In this document: positions 17,885 through 27,296 of the stretch, in pieces | How the letters are laid out: every line of letters starts with the position of its first letter | Numbering within the stretch: position 1 is the stretch's first letter | NCBI GenBank assembly: GCA_017644105.1 | Contig: JAEPMD010000007.1 | Coordinates: forward strand, 1 to 64,000 | DNA from: Rhizobiaceae bacterium | GTDB taxonomy: Bacteria > Pseudomonadota > Alphaproteobacteria > Rhizobiales > Rhizobiaceae | Direction of reading: 5' to 3' | Length of the DNA stretch: 64,000 bases | Program-made: the position numbers and the translations under genes | The notes under the pieces: generated by a model | What the model was told of the DNA's origin: nothing | Databases searched by the model: none | Seen by the model: only the letters and a program-made list of their open reading frames with translations

Positions 17885-19047
17885 TAAGCAGTCTCACTAA
17901 ACATTTCGCGACCGATCAACATGCGGCGAATTTCACTTGTGCCAGCGCCGATTTCGTAAAGTTTCGCATCACGCAACAAGCGTCCTGTTGGATAGTCATT
18001 GATATAACCATTGCCGCCCAGGCATTGAATGGCTTCAAGCGCCGCTTGCGTGGCTTTTTCTGCAGCATACAGAATACAGCCAGCTGAATCTTTGCGGGTG
18101 ACTTGGCCATTATCACAAGCGCGTGCCACTGCATAAACATAAGAGCGGCAGGCATTCATTGTGGTGTACATATCAGCAAGCTTGCCCTGCATGAGCTGGA
18201 AAGTGCCAATCGGTTTTCCAAACTGCTTGCGCTCATGCACGTATGGCACAACGATATCCATTGCCGCCGCCATAATCCCAATTGGGCCAGCTGCTAAAAC
18301 CACACGCTCGAAATCTAGGCCGGACATGAGAACTTTGACACCCTCACCTTCTTTGCCAAGAATATTGGCTTCCGGCACTTTGCAATTATCAAAAACCAAT
18401 TCGCAGGTATTGGATCCGCGCATACCGAGCTTGTCGAGTTTTTGTGCTGTCGAAAAACCCTCCATCTCTCGCTCGATGATAAATGCGGTTATCCCTTTGG
18501 AGGCGGCTTCCATATCGGTTTTGGCATAGACCACCAATGTGTTTGCATCCGGCCCATTGGTGATCCACATTTTGTTGCCATTGAGCACAAAATGATCGCC
18601 GGATTTTTCCGCGCGAAGCTTCATGGAAACCACATCCGAACCGGCACCGGGTTCTGACATCGCAAGCGAGCCCACATGCTCACCCGTCAGCAATTTAGGC
18701 AGATATTTTGCTTTCTGCTCGTCTGTGCCCCAGCGATTAATCTGGTTGACGCACAAATTTGAATGCGCGCCATATGATAGACCTACAGAGGCTGATGCGC
18801 GGGATATTTCCTCAATCGCCACACAATGGGCGAGATATCCCATATTAACACCGCCAGATTCTTCCGACACAGTAATACCGTGCAGGCCCAATTCGCCTAG
18901 TTTCATCCAAAGATCGTTTGGAAATTCATTTATTTTATCAATCTCAGACGCGCGTGGTGCGATTTCATCACTGGCAAATTTGCGCACCATTTCGCGCAAA
19001 GCGTTGATATCATCTCCCAAACCAAAATCCATTACGTGATCAAACAT
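17884..19047 (-). CDS. liuA: isovaleryl-CoA dehydrogenase
   Basis: FAD-dependent acyl-CoA dehydrogenase that oxidises isovaleryl-CoA to 3-methylcrotonyl-CoA and passes electrons to ETF. Family blocks seen: [23 protein letters not shown], the FAD-binding [15 protein letters not shown] and [10 protein letters not shown], the catalytic-base region [24 protein letters not shown] (the glutamate position is typical of isovaleryl-CoA dehydrogenases) and [23 protein letters not shown] choose the ATG at 19047 because it has AAGGAGG seven bases upstream and gives a normal 387 residues. A start 12 codons further up lies inside the TetR gene. The ATG overlaps the TetR stop by eight bases. Confidence 0.95.
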   Translation of the reverse strand: MFDHVMDFGLGDDINALREMVRKFASDEIAPRASEIDKINEFPNDLWMKLGELGLHGITVSEESGGVNMGYLAHCVAIEEISRASASVGLSYGAHSNLCVNQINRWGTDEQKAKYLPKLLTGEHVGSLAMSEPGAGSDVVSMKLRAEKSGDHFVLNGNKMWITNGPDANTLVVYAKTDMEAASKGITAFIIEREMEGFSTAQKLDKLGMRGSNTCELVFDNCKVPEANILGKEGEGVKVLMSGLDFERVVLAAGPIGIMAAAMDIVVPYVHERKQFGKPIGTFQLMQGKLADMYTTMNACRSYVYAVARACDNGQVTRKDSAGCILYAAEKATQAALEAIQCLGGNGYINDYPTGRLLRDAKLYEIGAGTSEIRRMLIGREMFSETA

Positions 19048-19666
19048 GAGCAGCCTCCTTCTCGTCATGATCGCTTGGCACAATGCCTTGTGACTTCAGC
19101 ACCATCGACGCATACATATTTTCGATTTTCTTTTGTGACAGACGACCGCCGGACCGGTACCATGTGTTCACACCTGTCAGCATGGCCAGAATAGCCATGG
19201 CGGAAACATGAGGGTCGTCAATTTTCATAACACCAGATTTGATGCCATCGTGCAGGATGGATTTTAAAACCGCTTCATACTTGCTGCGCAAATCAGCAAT
19301 GGTCGCGAACCCTTCTGGCTCGAGCGACCGTAATTCCATGTAAGACAGGAAAACTTCATCCGGACGATTGATATTGTAGCGAATGTGAAAGCGGGCAAAT
19401 TGCTCCAAACGATCGACAGGATCTTTTGCCGTTATTTCTTCGTGGCAAGCACTCAGCAATCCATCCATATGGTTCTGCAATAAGCTGACTAAGATTTGCT
19501 GCTTGTTTGGGTAATATTGATAGATCGCACTGGCCTGCACACCAACTTGGCTTGCGATCTGACGCATGGAAACAGCGGCATATCCAAATTGGGCAAACAA
19601 AGACAGGCTGACCTTTCTGATCTCGCTTCTGGTGACTTCCCCGTCTGATCCGGCAATGCGCGCCAT
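19040..19666 (-). CDS. TetR-family regulator of the leucine catabolic operon
   Basis: A 208-residue one-component regulator. The N-terminal helix-turn-helix spans about residues 14-60 ([40 protein letters not shown]), followed by a helical ligand domain typical of TetR_C. As first gene of the operon with overlap into liuA, it most likely represses its own operon and responds to a pathway CoA ester. Such an arrangement is known for TetR-type LiuQ regulators, though many alphaproteobacteria use MerR-type LiuR instead. A palindromic site just upstream at 19683-19703 is a candidate operator. Confidence 0.88.
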   Translation of the reverse strand: MARIAGSDGEVTRSEIRKVSLSLFAQFGYAAVSMRQIASQVGVQASAIYQYYPNKQQILVSLLQNHMDGLLSACHEEITAKDPVDRLEQFARFHIRYNINRPDEVFLSYMELRSLEPEGFATIADLRSKYEAVLKSILHDGIKSGVMKIDDPHVSAMAILAMLTGVNTWYRSGGRLSQKKIENMYASMVLKSQGIVPSDHDEKEAAHV

Positions 19667-19682
19667 AAAAATTCCTTGCTAA

Positions 19683-19703
19683 TTAAATGAACGTTCGTTA
19701 AAT
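19683..19703. promoter_or_regulatory. candidate TetR operator upstream of the leucine operon
   Basis: The centre GAACGTTC (19689-19696) is a perfect palindrome, extended imperfectly on both sides with AT-rich flanks (TAAAT ... GTTAAAT). It lies about 20 bases upstream of the TetR start, where self-repression would be expected, and has the AACG/CGTT half-site look of TetR-family operators. Binding is inference. Confidence 0.5.
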
Positions 19704-19879
19704 TAATAGCAGATAACAGAATGAAAAACAATACAGCAAACTTTGACATCCATTTTTGGGAAGTCAAAATTAGGGAAATGCCATTGCGCTCACAGTGCTG
19801 ATGGCAATAAGAAGAAGGGTAATTTTGGAATTTGTAGCGGGTTACAAACCCCCAATTTCATCCAAGTTAGAATAACGTC

Positions 19880-20914
19880 ATGACAGATATTAATATACGA
19901 AGAACCGGCAAGATCGGCCATATTACCCTCACCCGCGAGAAAGTACTCAATGCATTGTCCCACGATATGGCATTACAGATTGAGGAAGCACTGCATGCGT
20001 GGAAAAATGATGATTATGTGAAACTGGTGATCATTGACGCAAGTGGCGAGAAGGCCTTTTGCGCAGGGGGTGATGTTCAAGATTTATATGCTCAGGGAAA
20101 AGCCGGAAATTTTGAAAGCGGCGTTAATTTTTGGCGCGATGAATATCGCTTAAACGCGCTTATTTCGGATTATAGCAAGCCTTATATTGCCTTAATGAAC
20201 GGTATTGTCATGGGTGGTGGCGTTGGGATTTCAGCGCTTGGTTCGCATCGGATTGTGACGGAAAACACCAGCTTTGCGCTGCCTGAATGCGCCATTGGCT
20301 TGATCCCAGATGTGGGCTCATCTCACCTATTAAGCGCAGCACCCGGCCATATTGGTGAATATCTGGCGCTTACCGGCGGACGCGTGGGGTATGAAGATGC
20401 CATCTATTGTGGCTTTGCGGATCATTTTGTCCCCAAAGATAAACTTGAGGCGCTGATTGATCAACTCACCCACTCTGGCGATGCGGGCGATATTTTATCA
20501 TTTACCCAAGCGACCGACGCAGGTGATCTTGCAAAGATGAAGGCGGAGATTGATGCAATTTTTAGCCTTGAAACCATAGGCGAGATCTTATCTGCACTTG
20601 AAGAATCAGAGGCTGAATGGGCCGCAAAAGCGCTCTATAAGATCAATTCTGCTTCACCTATCTCTATATGTGTGACTTTACAAACCATAAGAGCTGTCCG
20701 CAAAAATCCGAGTATCGAAAACGCGCTACGCCAGGAATTCCGATTTGTGTCTCGTGCTATGGAACATGGTGATTTTATCGAAGGTGTTCGCGCACTGATT
20801 ATCGACAAAGACAAACAGCCCAAATGGCGTTATCCGACAATTGCTGATGTGCCAGAAGATGTGGTCGCCCTGTTTTTATCACCACCTGAAACCGGCGATA
20901 TCGAATTTCCGTAA
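19880..20914 (+). CDS. 3-hydroxyisobutyryl-CoA hydrolase-type enoyl-CoA hydratase/isomerase family protein
   Basis: A 344-residue crotonase-fold protein of the long HIBYL-CoA hydrolase type (ECH_2), which releases 3-hydroxyisobutyrate in valine degradation. Seen: LTREKVLNALSHDM, AFCAGGDVQDLY, GIVMGGGVGISALGSHRI, LPECAIGLIPDVGSSHLL (the Glu and Asp of the active site) and the C-terminal QEFRFVSRAMEHGDFIEGVRALIIDKDKQPKW that separates this group from short hydratases. It is transcribed away from the leucine operon with about 210 bases between. The neighbourhood suggests branched-chain amino acid use. Confidence 0.9.
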   Translation: MTDINIRRTGKIGHITLTREKVLNALSHDMALQIEEALHAWKNDDYVKLVIIDASGEKAFCAGGDVQDLYAQGKAGNFESGVNFWRDEYRLNALISDYSKPYIALMNGIVMGGGVGISALGSHRIVTENTSFALPECAIGLIPDVGSSHLLSAAPGHIGEYLALTGGRVGYEDAIYCGFADHFVPKDKLEALIDQLTHSGDAGDILSFTQATDAGDLAKMKAEIDAIFSLETIGEILSALEESEAEWAAKALYKINSASPISICVTLQTIRAVRKNPSIENALRQEFRFVSRAMEHGDFIEGVRALIIDKDKQPKWRYPTIADVPEDVVALFLSPPETGDIEFP

Positions 20915-21006
20915 TTTCTTTTTTCGCGTTGATTTGAGCTAAATCAATGTTCTGTCACGTCAGACTGCTAATCTAAGGCCAAGGCAACTCAAACAGGAGT
21001 GGACCC

Positions 21007-21396
21007 ATGGCCCAGAAAGTCAAAAACGCACAAACGTCAAAGACCACGCAACAGCCTGATGATGCAGCTGTTGAGCAAAGCATTGCCCTGCCAACAGCGA
21101 GCGAAGAGGATATCGAAACAGCCTATGAGCTGATCCATATCAGCTCGGATATCGTTGCAGGATTATCTAAATATCAGCAGGAAATTTTGAACTTTTATTC
21201 CCAGCGCATGCTGGCAGACCTTGAACTTCAACAAAAGCTGATGAGTTGCTCATCGATCTTGGAGATTTGGGAATTGCAGCGCTGTTTTTTTGAAAACGCA
21301 TCCAAACAATATTCAGATGAAATGCAAAAACTGGCAAATCTCGGACAGCACATCGTGCCAACGGAACTCACCGGAATGCACGGGCAGATCAATTAA
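21007..21396 (+). CDS. phasin family protein
   Basis: A 129-residue soluble, helical protein without a signal peptide. The central region (about 40-120) has the amphipathic phasin pattern: Y-E-L-I-H-I-S-S-D-I-V-A-G-L-S-K-Y-Q, then L-E-L-Q-Q-K-L-M-S-C-S-S-x-x-E-x-W-E-L-Q and F-F-E-N-A-S-K-Q-Y-S-D-E-M-Q-K-L. Phasins coat polyhydroxyalkanoate granules, and some alphaproteobacterial members have other roles. Start is well supported by AGGAG before the ATG. The N-terminal 30 residues are Gln/Thr/Ala-rich and probably disordered. Confidence 0.75.
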   Translation: MAQKVKNAQTSKTTQQPDDAAVEQSIALPTASEEDIETAYELIHISSDIVAGLSKYQQEILNFYSQRMLADLELQQKLMSCSSILEIWELQRCFFENASKQYSDEMQKLANLGQHIVPTELTGMHGQIN

Positions 21397-21429
21397 TGAT
21401 TGGCAGTTTCTGCCAGATGAGGAGAAAAT

Positions 21430-21726
21430 ATGCCTTATTGTCTAAAATTAACGAACAGCACCGTAACCGGCATTGCGATGACATTTTCTGTTGCGCTCGC
21501 GCAATCTACGAACCCGGCATGGCTTGATGAAGTCACAGTTCAGCTCGCATTAGAAGAACAATGCAATGTGGGCTATTTCATATCTATGAAAGAAACCGAA
21601 TTAGCTGGGCAATTATATTTTGAAGCCCGTGCACAATGTGAAGATGGCCGTCAGTTTGACGCCGTTCGAGAAGGACGTATCCAGCCTTTTAAAATCACAA
21701 AATGTAAGGAAACAGTGGTGTGTTAA
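21430..21726 (+). CDS. small exported protein of unknown function
   Basis: A 98-residue protein with a probable signal sequence (to about A-L-A-Q near residue 25). The mature part has three cysteines (E-Q-C-N-V-G-Y, R-A-Q-C-E-D-G-R-x-F-D-A and T-K-C), plus one at the C-terminal V-V-C, which could form two disulfides. Similar short proteins with an ARAQCEDGR-like core occur in related bacteria as conserved hypotheticals. I do not know a function. AGGAG sits before its ATG, and the cytochrome c gene starts 39 bases downstream. Confidence 0.65.
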   Translation: MPYCLKLTNSTVTGIAMTFSVALAQSTNPAWLDEVTVQLALEEQCNVGYFISMKETELAGQLYFEARAQCEDGRQFDAVREGRIQPFKITKCKETVVC

Positions 21727-21764
21727 TTGCCTGCCGTCATCACAAAGCTGAGAAAGGAAAGTCC

Positions 21765-22352
21765 ATGGTCAAAAGAGGAATTATTCCTTTGCTTACCGGC
21801 ATTGCAGTCTCTTTGAGCGCGAGTTTGATTGCTCAAGCTGAGAACCCAAAAGCCGATGTTTCGCATGGCCGCGATTTAGCACGTGCGAATTGCTCTCAAT
21901 GTCATGCGGTGACAATCGATGGCGCAAGCCCATTGCATCAAGCCGTTCCGTTTTGGCGCATGACCATCCACCGGGATGTGAGCACGATCGAACGTGATCT
22001 GCTTAATCACGCATTGCCGAAAGACAATGTCATGCCGGTGTTTAATCTAACGCCAAAACAAGCGCGCGATATTGCCGCTTGGATTGCCTGGGTGCAACCT
22101 CGTGCGCATGGCAAACGGATTTTGGAAACAAATTGCGCGAAATGTCATGCGATCGGCGCAACAGGGGACAGCTCGCATCCAGATGCACCGCTGTTTCGCG
22201 AGCTGATGCAATTCTATCCCGTTGACGCAATTGAGGAAGCTTTTTCGCATGGCATTGAAACAACCCATCCGGACATGCCAGTTTTTAAAATGACAGAGCT
22301 TCAAGTTGCTGATGTGATTGTCTATCTGCAATCCATTCAAAGCGAAAAATAA
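21765..22352 (+). CDS. exported dihaem cytochrome c
   Basis: Periplasmic electron carrier of about 195 residues with a signal peptide (MVKRGIIPLLTGIAVSLSASLIAQA). Two class I cytochrome c domains carry CSQCH (mature N part) and CAKCH (middle), each followed by an axial-methionine candidate: N-V-M-P-V-F in the first, D-M-P-V-F in the second. I choose ATG 21765, with AAAGGAAA just upstream, over a start 15 codons earlier that lacks a signal sequence and lies in the preceding gene. The redox partner is not evident. The aa3 oxidase operon is elsewhere in the window. Confidence 0.9.
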   Translation: MVKRGIIPLLTGIAVSLSASLIAQAENPKADVSHGRDLARANCSQCHAVTIDGASPLHQAVPFWRMTIHRDVSTIERDLLNHALPKDNVMPVFNLTPKQARDIAAWIAWVQPRAHGKRILETNCAKCHAIGATGDSSHPDAPLFRELMQFYPVDAIEEAFSHGIETTHPDMPVFKMTELQVADVIVYLQSIQSEK

Positions 22353-22472
22353 AACGCGCCACAATCGGTAGCACATTAAAAACATTCAATTTGGCTGTGT
22401 CAAGTTAGCTGTGTCAAAACGCATATTTGAGCGCGTTGGCATTATCGCCTCGCGCTCCCTACACGTCTGATT

Positions 22473-22502
22473 TTATAACTTATCGATTAGATAAAGTTAT
22501 AA
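22473..22502. repeat. AT-rich inverted repeat over the DUF3563 stop
   Basis: TTATAACTTATC at 22473-22484 pairs with GATAAAGTTATAA at 22490-22502 with one bulged base and a five-base loop. The stop codon of the small DUF3563 gene lies in it. A bidirectional terminator is possible, but the stem has few GC pairs, so the call is weak. Confidence 0.35.
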
Positions 22503-22636
22503 GGCTGTTTGAAAACACCTTTGTCGACTTGGCGCATGCGATATTCAAGATCTGCCAAGCTTTTTGCATTGTTTAGATATTCGCGCTCGTTGCGTTTACG
22601 GCTATCTTCTGCTTTTAAAAATGAGAAAATTTTCAT
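22487..22636 (-). CDS. DUF3563 family small protein (49 residues)
   Basis: A short frame starting at ATG 22636: MKIFSFLKAEDSRKRNERE, then Y-L-N-N-A-K-S-L-A-D-L-E-Y-R-M-R-Q-V-D-K-G-V-F. The core A-x-S-L-x-D-L-E-x-R-x-R-x-x-D-R/K-G matches the DUF3563 family of short alpha- and betaproteobacterial proteins of unknown function. It is probably an expressed gene: it has a good length for the family, a charged N-terminus and a stop inside an inverted repeat. It stands alone between the cytochrome c gene and smc. Remaining non-coding stretches here (22353-22472 and 22637-22822) show nothing else. Confidence 0.72.
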   Translation of the reverse strand: MKIFSFLKAEDSRKRNEREYLNNAKSLADLEYRMRQVDKGVFKQPYNFI

Positions 22637-22822
22637 TGTTATTGTCCTTGCGTAATTTTCAATTTGTTTTGTATCGCAGTTAGATATACGCCCTTTATAA
22701 AAAATGAGTAGTGCTAGTTTTTTCTACCAGCCATGCAAAAATTGCAGGCAAATGATCATAAATTGTTCATATTTGTCGGATTTATGCCGTAATTCCACGG
22801 AAAATTGCCAAAAATAGAGGCA

Positions 22823-25800
22823 TTAACCTGCGTCGCGCATTCCTTCGGCAGTCTGTAGATCCACCGAAACGAGTTGCGACACACCCTGTTCTGCCATGGT
22901 GACACCAAACAAGCGGTTCATGCGCGACATGGTAATTGGGTTATGCGTGATCAACACAAAACGCGTCTCGGTTGATGACGCCATTTCGTCCATAAGATTG
23001 CAGAAACGCTCAACATTGTGGTCATCAAGCGGCGCATCGACCTCATCAAGCACACAGATCGGTGCTGGATTTGTCAAGAAGACCGCAAAGATCAGTGCCA
23101 TTGCGGTCAATGCCTGCTCGCCACCGGATAAAAGTGTCATGGTCTGCGGTTTTTTACCTGGTGGCCTTGCCAAAATCTCAAGACCAGCTTCAAGCGGATC
23201 TTCACTTTCAACCAATTGCAGCTCAGCTGTACCACCGCCAAATAGATGGGTGAACAGCCGGGTAAATTGCTCATTCACCACATCAAATGCAGCCAGCAAT
23301 CGCTCTCTGCCTTCTTTGTTTAAGCTCTGAATGCCAGCACGCAATTTGCGGATCGCTTCGATCACATCTTCGCGTTCGTTGATGATCGTATCATATTGCT
23401 CTGAAAGTTCAGATTGTTCTTCTTCTGCGCGCAGGTTTACTGCCCCCAAACGTTCGCGCTCCATTTTCAAACGTTCAAGAGAGCGCTCAATTTTGTCAGG
23501 ATCAAGCGCTGCTTCATCACCTTCAATTTGTGCCAGTTTGATGGCTTCATGCGGTTCGCAATTTAGCGCTTCGCGAATACGTGTTTCAGTTTCCTCGCGG
23601 CGTTCTTTTGCAGCAACCACACGCTCTTCCGCTCGGCCTCTATTTTCACGCGCGGACGATAAAGCCGCAATGGCTTCGGTGGCAACTTTATCAGCTTCAC
23701 GCGACTTTGTTTCCGCAAGCGCCAACACATCTGCACATGATTTCCGCACAGTTTCTGCTTCGGTCAATTGATTCATCAATTGAATGCGGCGGCTGGCCAA
23801 ATTGTCTGGCGCATCGGCAAGCTCCTGTGCTTCAACCGAAGCAACATTTGAACGTTCTTTAAGAGCTTTGATTTGCCCATCGGCATTTTGACCCCGTAAC
23901 AGCCAGGTTTCACGTTCGTTGCCGATTGCGGTCAAACGTTGCTGACGATTACGATTATCTCGTTCCATGCTTTCATGCGCTGCACGCGCTTCAGCCGCTG
24001 CTCCGCGATCGGTTGCGACTTCTGAATTTGCCTGACTAAGCCGCTGATCTAGTTCCGATAAATCAGGTGCAGATAAACTGGCTGCCTCGACATCAACCAA
24101 TTCTGTTTTCACCTCATCTAGCTGAAGGGTAAACTGCGCTGTTGATTGTCGCAAAACTTCTGCCCGATTAGATAGAGCGCCCGAAGCTTCTTGTGCTTGT
24201 GCCAAAGCTTTACGGGCTTCACCCACAGCGATATTGGCTAAGCGCACATCTTCGCGCAATGCACGTTGACCATCTTGATGATCCTTTACTGCTTGCGCAG
24301 CATTTTCCAAATTTTCTTCGGCTTCACGTAGTGATTTTGTTGCTGTGATCGCCTGAGCATCCAACTCTGAAAGTCTATTCTTTTGCGCAAGACGCATGGC
24401 AGCTGGTGTTGGCGCATCTGCTGACGCGCGATAGCCATCCCAACGCCATAGTGCACCATCTTTGCTCACCAAACGTTGGCCAGGTGATAAAGCTGCATGC
24501 AGCGCATCTCCTTGCACTTCATCATCAACCAATCCGATTTGCGCGAGACGACGCGCCAAAGCATCCGGTGCTTGCACAACTGCACTTAAAGCCGTCAACC
24601 CAGCTGGTAATTTCGGATCGTCACCTGTACCAGATATTTGCGACCAATGGGCAGGTGCTGATGCATCCAAGGGCAAATCAAGGTCATCGCCAATGGCTGC
24701 GCCTAAAGCAGTCTCATAGCCACGCTCCACCTTCATTTTATCAACCACAGGGGCAAATAATTCAGGCTCAGACCCGGCGTTGAGAATTTTTTGGATTGTC
24801 CGTGCTTCAGTTTCAATCTCGTTTAAATGACGCCGCGCTTCTGACAAGGGTTTGCGTGCGTCATTTTCATTTTGGCGTGCCGCTTCAAGTTTCGCTTCAC
24901 CCGCCTCAACTTTATCTTCTGCAGCACCGAGATTAACCTCAGATTGTTCAAGCTCGCTTTGTTTGACTTGCGGATCGGGAAGTCCGGCAATTTGTGCTTC
25001 AATACCAACGAGTTCTTCGCGCTGCGCCGTTAATTGTCGCTCAATTCTGGCTTTTCGCTCGCTTAATTCTTGGTTCTTACGTTCAAGCTGAATTTTACCC
25101 GCCGCAGCTTCCGCACGCTCGGATGTAATCGCAGACAGTGTTTTTTCACTCGCAACGAGTTTCACACTTGCCGCTTCAAATGCATTTTTCAAATCCGCTG
25201 CGTGGGCATCTGAATTTGCCAAAATATCTTTGAGTTCTTTTTCTTCTTCATCGAGACGCGCTAAAATCGCGCTATTATCCGCTTTGAGCTGTTCTTCGCG
25301 GGCAATATCGGCAGCCAATTGCGATAAGCGTTGTTCTAGCTCAACCTTCCGTTTTTCAAGGCGTTGCGCTTCATCTTCGAGCTGAGTTTTGCCGATTTGC
25401 AAACGCTGTAATGCGGCAGCGCTTTTTGCATCTTCTTCGCGCAGATCCGGAAGCTTATGCGCTTCAACGGCCTGATTGCGCGCCGCTTCAGATTGTTTGG
25501 CTGCCATTTCAGCGACACGTTTTGTGGCTTCTGAGAGTTCTGACTGTGACTGCCCTTCGCTTGATTTGGCTTGTTGCCAACGCAAATGCAACAATGTCGC
25601 CTCGCTGCGGCGAATATCTGAAGAAATGGCTTTAAAACGATTGGCCTGACGCGCCTGTCGTTTCAGGCTTTCGATCTGGCTTTCAAGCTGGGCTGTGACA
25701 TCATCAAGGCGCTCAAGATTTGTCTCTGCACCCCGCAAGCGCAATTCAGCTTCATGACGGCGCGAATAAAGCCCAGAAATACCGGCTGCTTCCTCTAGCA

Positions 25801-26287
25801 ATTGTCTTCGTGCTTGAGGTTTTGCCTGGATCAATTCGCCAATACGACCCTGCCCCACCATAGATGGAGAACGTGCGCCCGTTGAGGCGTCCGCAAACAA
25901 CAGCTGAACATCTTTGGCGCGGGCATCCTTGCCGTTGATGCGATAGGCGGACCCAGATTCACGTTCAATCCGACGTGAGACCTGCACCTCGTCAACGTCA
26001 TTAAATGCCGCCGGGGCATCGCGCTCAGAATTATCAAGATAAAGCGCCACCTCAGCGGTATTTCGCGCTGGACGATTGCCAGAACCTGAAAAAATCACAT
26101 CATCCATGCCGGATGCGCGCATGTTCTTATAGGAGTTCTCACCCATCACCCAGCGCATTGCTTCCACAAGATTGGACTTGCCACAACCATTGGGTCCAAC
26201 GATGCCAGTTAAGCCGCGTTCGATGTAAAATTCGGTTGGATCAACGAAAGATTTAAAGCCGAGTAGGCGGAGTTTATTGAACTTCAT
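22823..26287 (-). CDS. smc: chromosome segregation protein SMC
   Basis: The 1154-residue ATPase of the condensin-like SMC complex, which extrudes DNA loops and organises the chromosome. N-terminal Walker A is GPNGCGKSN (residues 31-39). Two long coiled coils (about 170-500 and 650-1000, rich in Glu, Ala, Arg and Gln) flank the hinge (about 500-620, E-R-G-Y-E-T-A-L-G-A-A-I-G-D-D). The C-terminal head has the ABC signature LLSGGEQALTAMALIFA and Walker B PICVLDEVDAPLDD. No ScpA/ScpB genes lie in the window. Its neighbours, a DsbA-like and a DciA-like gene, form the conserved Hyphomicrobiales group. Confidence 0.97.
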   Translation of the reverse strand: MKFNKLRLLGFKSFVDPTEFYIERGLTGIVGPNGCGKSNLVEAMRWVMGENSYKNMRASGMDDVIFSGSGNRPARNTAEVALYLDNSERDAPAAFNDVDEVQVSRRIERESGSAYRINGKDARAKDVQLLFADASTGARSPSMVGQGRIGELIQAKPQARRQLLEEAAGISGLYSRRHEAELRLRGAETNLERLDDVTAQLESQIESLKRQARQANRFKAISSDIRRSEATLLHLRWQQAKSSEGQSQSELSEATKRVAEMAAKQSEAARNQAVEAHKLPDLREEDAKSAAALQRLQIGKTQLEDEAQRLEKRKVELEQRLSQLAADIAREEQLKADNSAILARLDEEEKELKDILANSDAHAADLKNAFEAASVKLVASEKTLSAITSERAEAAAGKIQLERKNQELSERKARIERQLTAQREELVGIEAQIAGLPDPQVKQSELEQSEVNLGAAEDKVEAGEAKLEAARQNENDARKPLSEARRHLNEIETEARTIQKILNAGSEPELFAPVVDKMKVERGYETALGAAIGDDLDLPLDASAPAHWSQISGTGDDPKLPAGLTALSAVVQAPDALARRLAQIGLVDDEVQGDALHAALSPGQRLVSKDGALWRWDGYRASADAPTPAAMRLAQKNRLSELDAQAITATKSLREAEENLENAAQAVKDHQDGQRALREDVRLANIAVGEARKALAQAQEASGALSNRAEVLRQSTAQFTLQLDEVKTELVDVEAASLSAPDLSELDQRLSQANSEVATDRGAAAEARAAHESMERDNRNRQQRLTAIGNERETWLLRGQNADGQIKALKERSNVASVEAQELADAPDNLASRRIQLMNQLTEAETVRKSCADVLALAETKSREADKVATEAIAALSSARENRGRAEERVVAAKERREETETRIREALNCEPHEAIKLAQIEGDEAALDPDKIERSLERLKMERERLGAVNLRAEEEQSELSEQYDTIINEREDVIEAIRKLRAGIQSLNKEGRERLLAAFDVVNEQFTRLFTHLFGGGTAELQLVESEDPLEAGLEILARPPGKKPQTMTLLSGGEQALTAMALIFAVFLTNPAPICVLDEVDAPLDDHNVERFCNLMDEMASSTETRFVLITHNPITMSRMNRLFGVTMAEQGVSQLVSVDLQTAEGMRDAG

Positions 26288-26342
26288 GGACGGGTATCCC
26301 CGCCACCTAAATCGCTTAATTCAATTAAATTGTAATAAAAAT

Positions 26343-26370
26343 GAGCGCCGGGCACACTTACCCAGCGCTC
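26343..26370 (-). terminator. rho-independent terminator downstream of the DsbA-like gene
   Basis: On the minus strand GAGCGC-T-GGG and CCC-G-GCGCTC pair across an eight-base loop with a single mismatch, followed by ATTTTTATTA. It lies 14 bases past the DsbA-like stop and ahead of smc, so smc probably needs its own promoter or read-through. Confidence 0.8.
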
Positions 26371-26383
26371 GAAAGAACGTTTA

Positions 26384-27130
26384 TTATAGATAGCTGTCGA
26401 TAAGTGCCGACATTGTATCAACTGACATATCCCCCGAATACCGGCTTCCGTTGACGATGAAACTCGGTGTGGATTGTATACCATAATCGTTAGCGCCGCG
26501 ATTTCGCACTTCTGTTACATCATCAAGAAGCTGCTGGTTCGTCAAGCAAGTATTGAACTCTTCCTGTGTAAAACCCGCCAATTTAGAGATTTTTAGCAGG
26601 GCAGCGCGGGCATCTTCGGCTCTTGCCCATGTGGATTGCTGTTCAAAAAGAACATCAATAAATGGGAAGAATTGCTCTTCAGGTGCACAACGGGCCAACA
26701 TTATGCCAGCTGCAGCACGTGGGTCGAACGGAAATTCGCGCATGATAAAGCGGACTTTGCCAGTATCAATGTACTTTTCTTTAATGTCTTTAAATGTGTT
26801 TTTATGAAAGTTTGCGCAGTGCGGACATGTCAAAGACATATATTCAACAATCGTCACAGGAGCATTTGCATCGCCCATTTCCATTTCTTTAAGTGGACTT
26901 GGTTTTAATACCTCATCCATATCAACAGTACCGCTTGCCGCCGGCACATTGGCGGAAGTCACCACCCGATCAATCGCTTTCTCGGCACCCGCAACTTGCT
27001 CCACTTTAGTGGTATCATTTGCATCACTCACATCTTGAGCTTCACTGCATGAGGCGACCAATAAAGCTACTCCACCCAGGAGCGCAGCTTTAGACAGCAG
27101 ATTAAACTTTTTTATTTCCATAAACGACAT
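26384..27130 (-). CDS. DsbA-family thioredoxin-like lipoprotein
   Basis: Periplasmic thiol-disulfide protein of 248 residues. The N-terminal signal ends in a lipobox-like V-A-S-C (about residues 25-28), so it may be lipid-anchored. An acidic/Thr linker to about residue 80 precedes the thioredoxin fold V-T-I-V-E-Y-M-S-L-T-C-P-H-C-A-N-F, with the CPHC redox motif. The inserted helical domain (F-P-F-D-P-R-A-A-A...) and the cis-proline region Q-S-T-P-S-F-I-V-N-G follow. This is the DsbA/DsbG/BdbD-like thioredoxin_4 type usually found beside smc in this order. AAAGGG six bases before the ATG supports the start. Confidence 0.92.
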   Translation of the reverse strand: MSFMEIKKFNLLSKAALLGGVALLVASCSEAQDVSDANDTTKVEQVAGAEKAIDRVVTSANVPAASGTVDMDEVLKPSPLKEMEMGDANAPVTIVEYMSLTCPHCANFHKNTFKDIKEKYIDTGKVRFIMREFPFDPRAAAGIMLARCAPEEQFFPFIDVLFEQQSTWARAEDARAALLKISKLAGFTQEEFNTCLTNQQLLDDVTEVRNRGANDYGIQSTPSFIVNGSRYSGDMSVDTMSALIDSYL

Positions 27131-27296
27131 ACCTAACCCTTTCGTCGTATTTTAAACCTGCGAGGAGCCCCGGAAATCCGCAGTCGAGCGCTGCTCTCAT
27201 TATTCACATGATCAGCCTAACAAAATAAACCGCCATACCACAGTTATTTCTGTCATATTTCGGGCAATTTGATGACTTTGCTAGATCAAAAAAATG

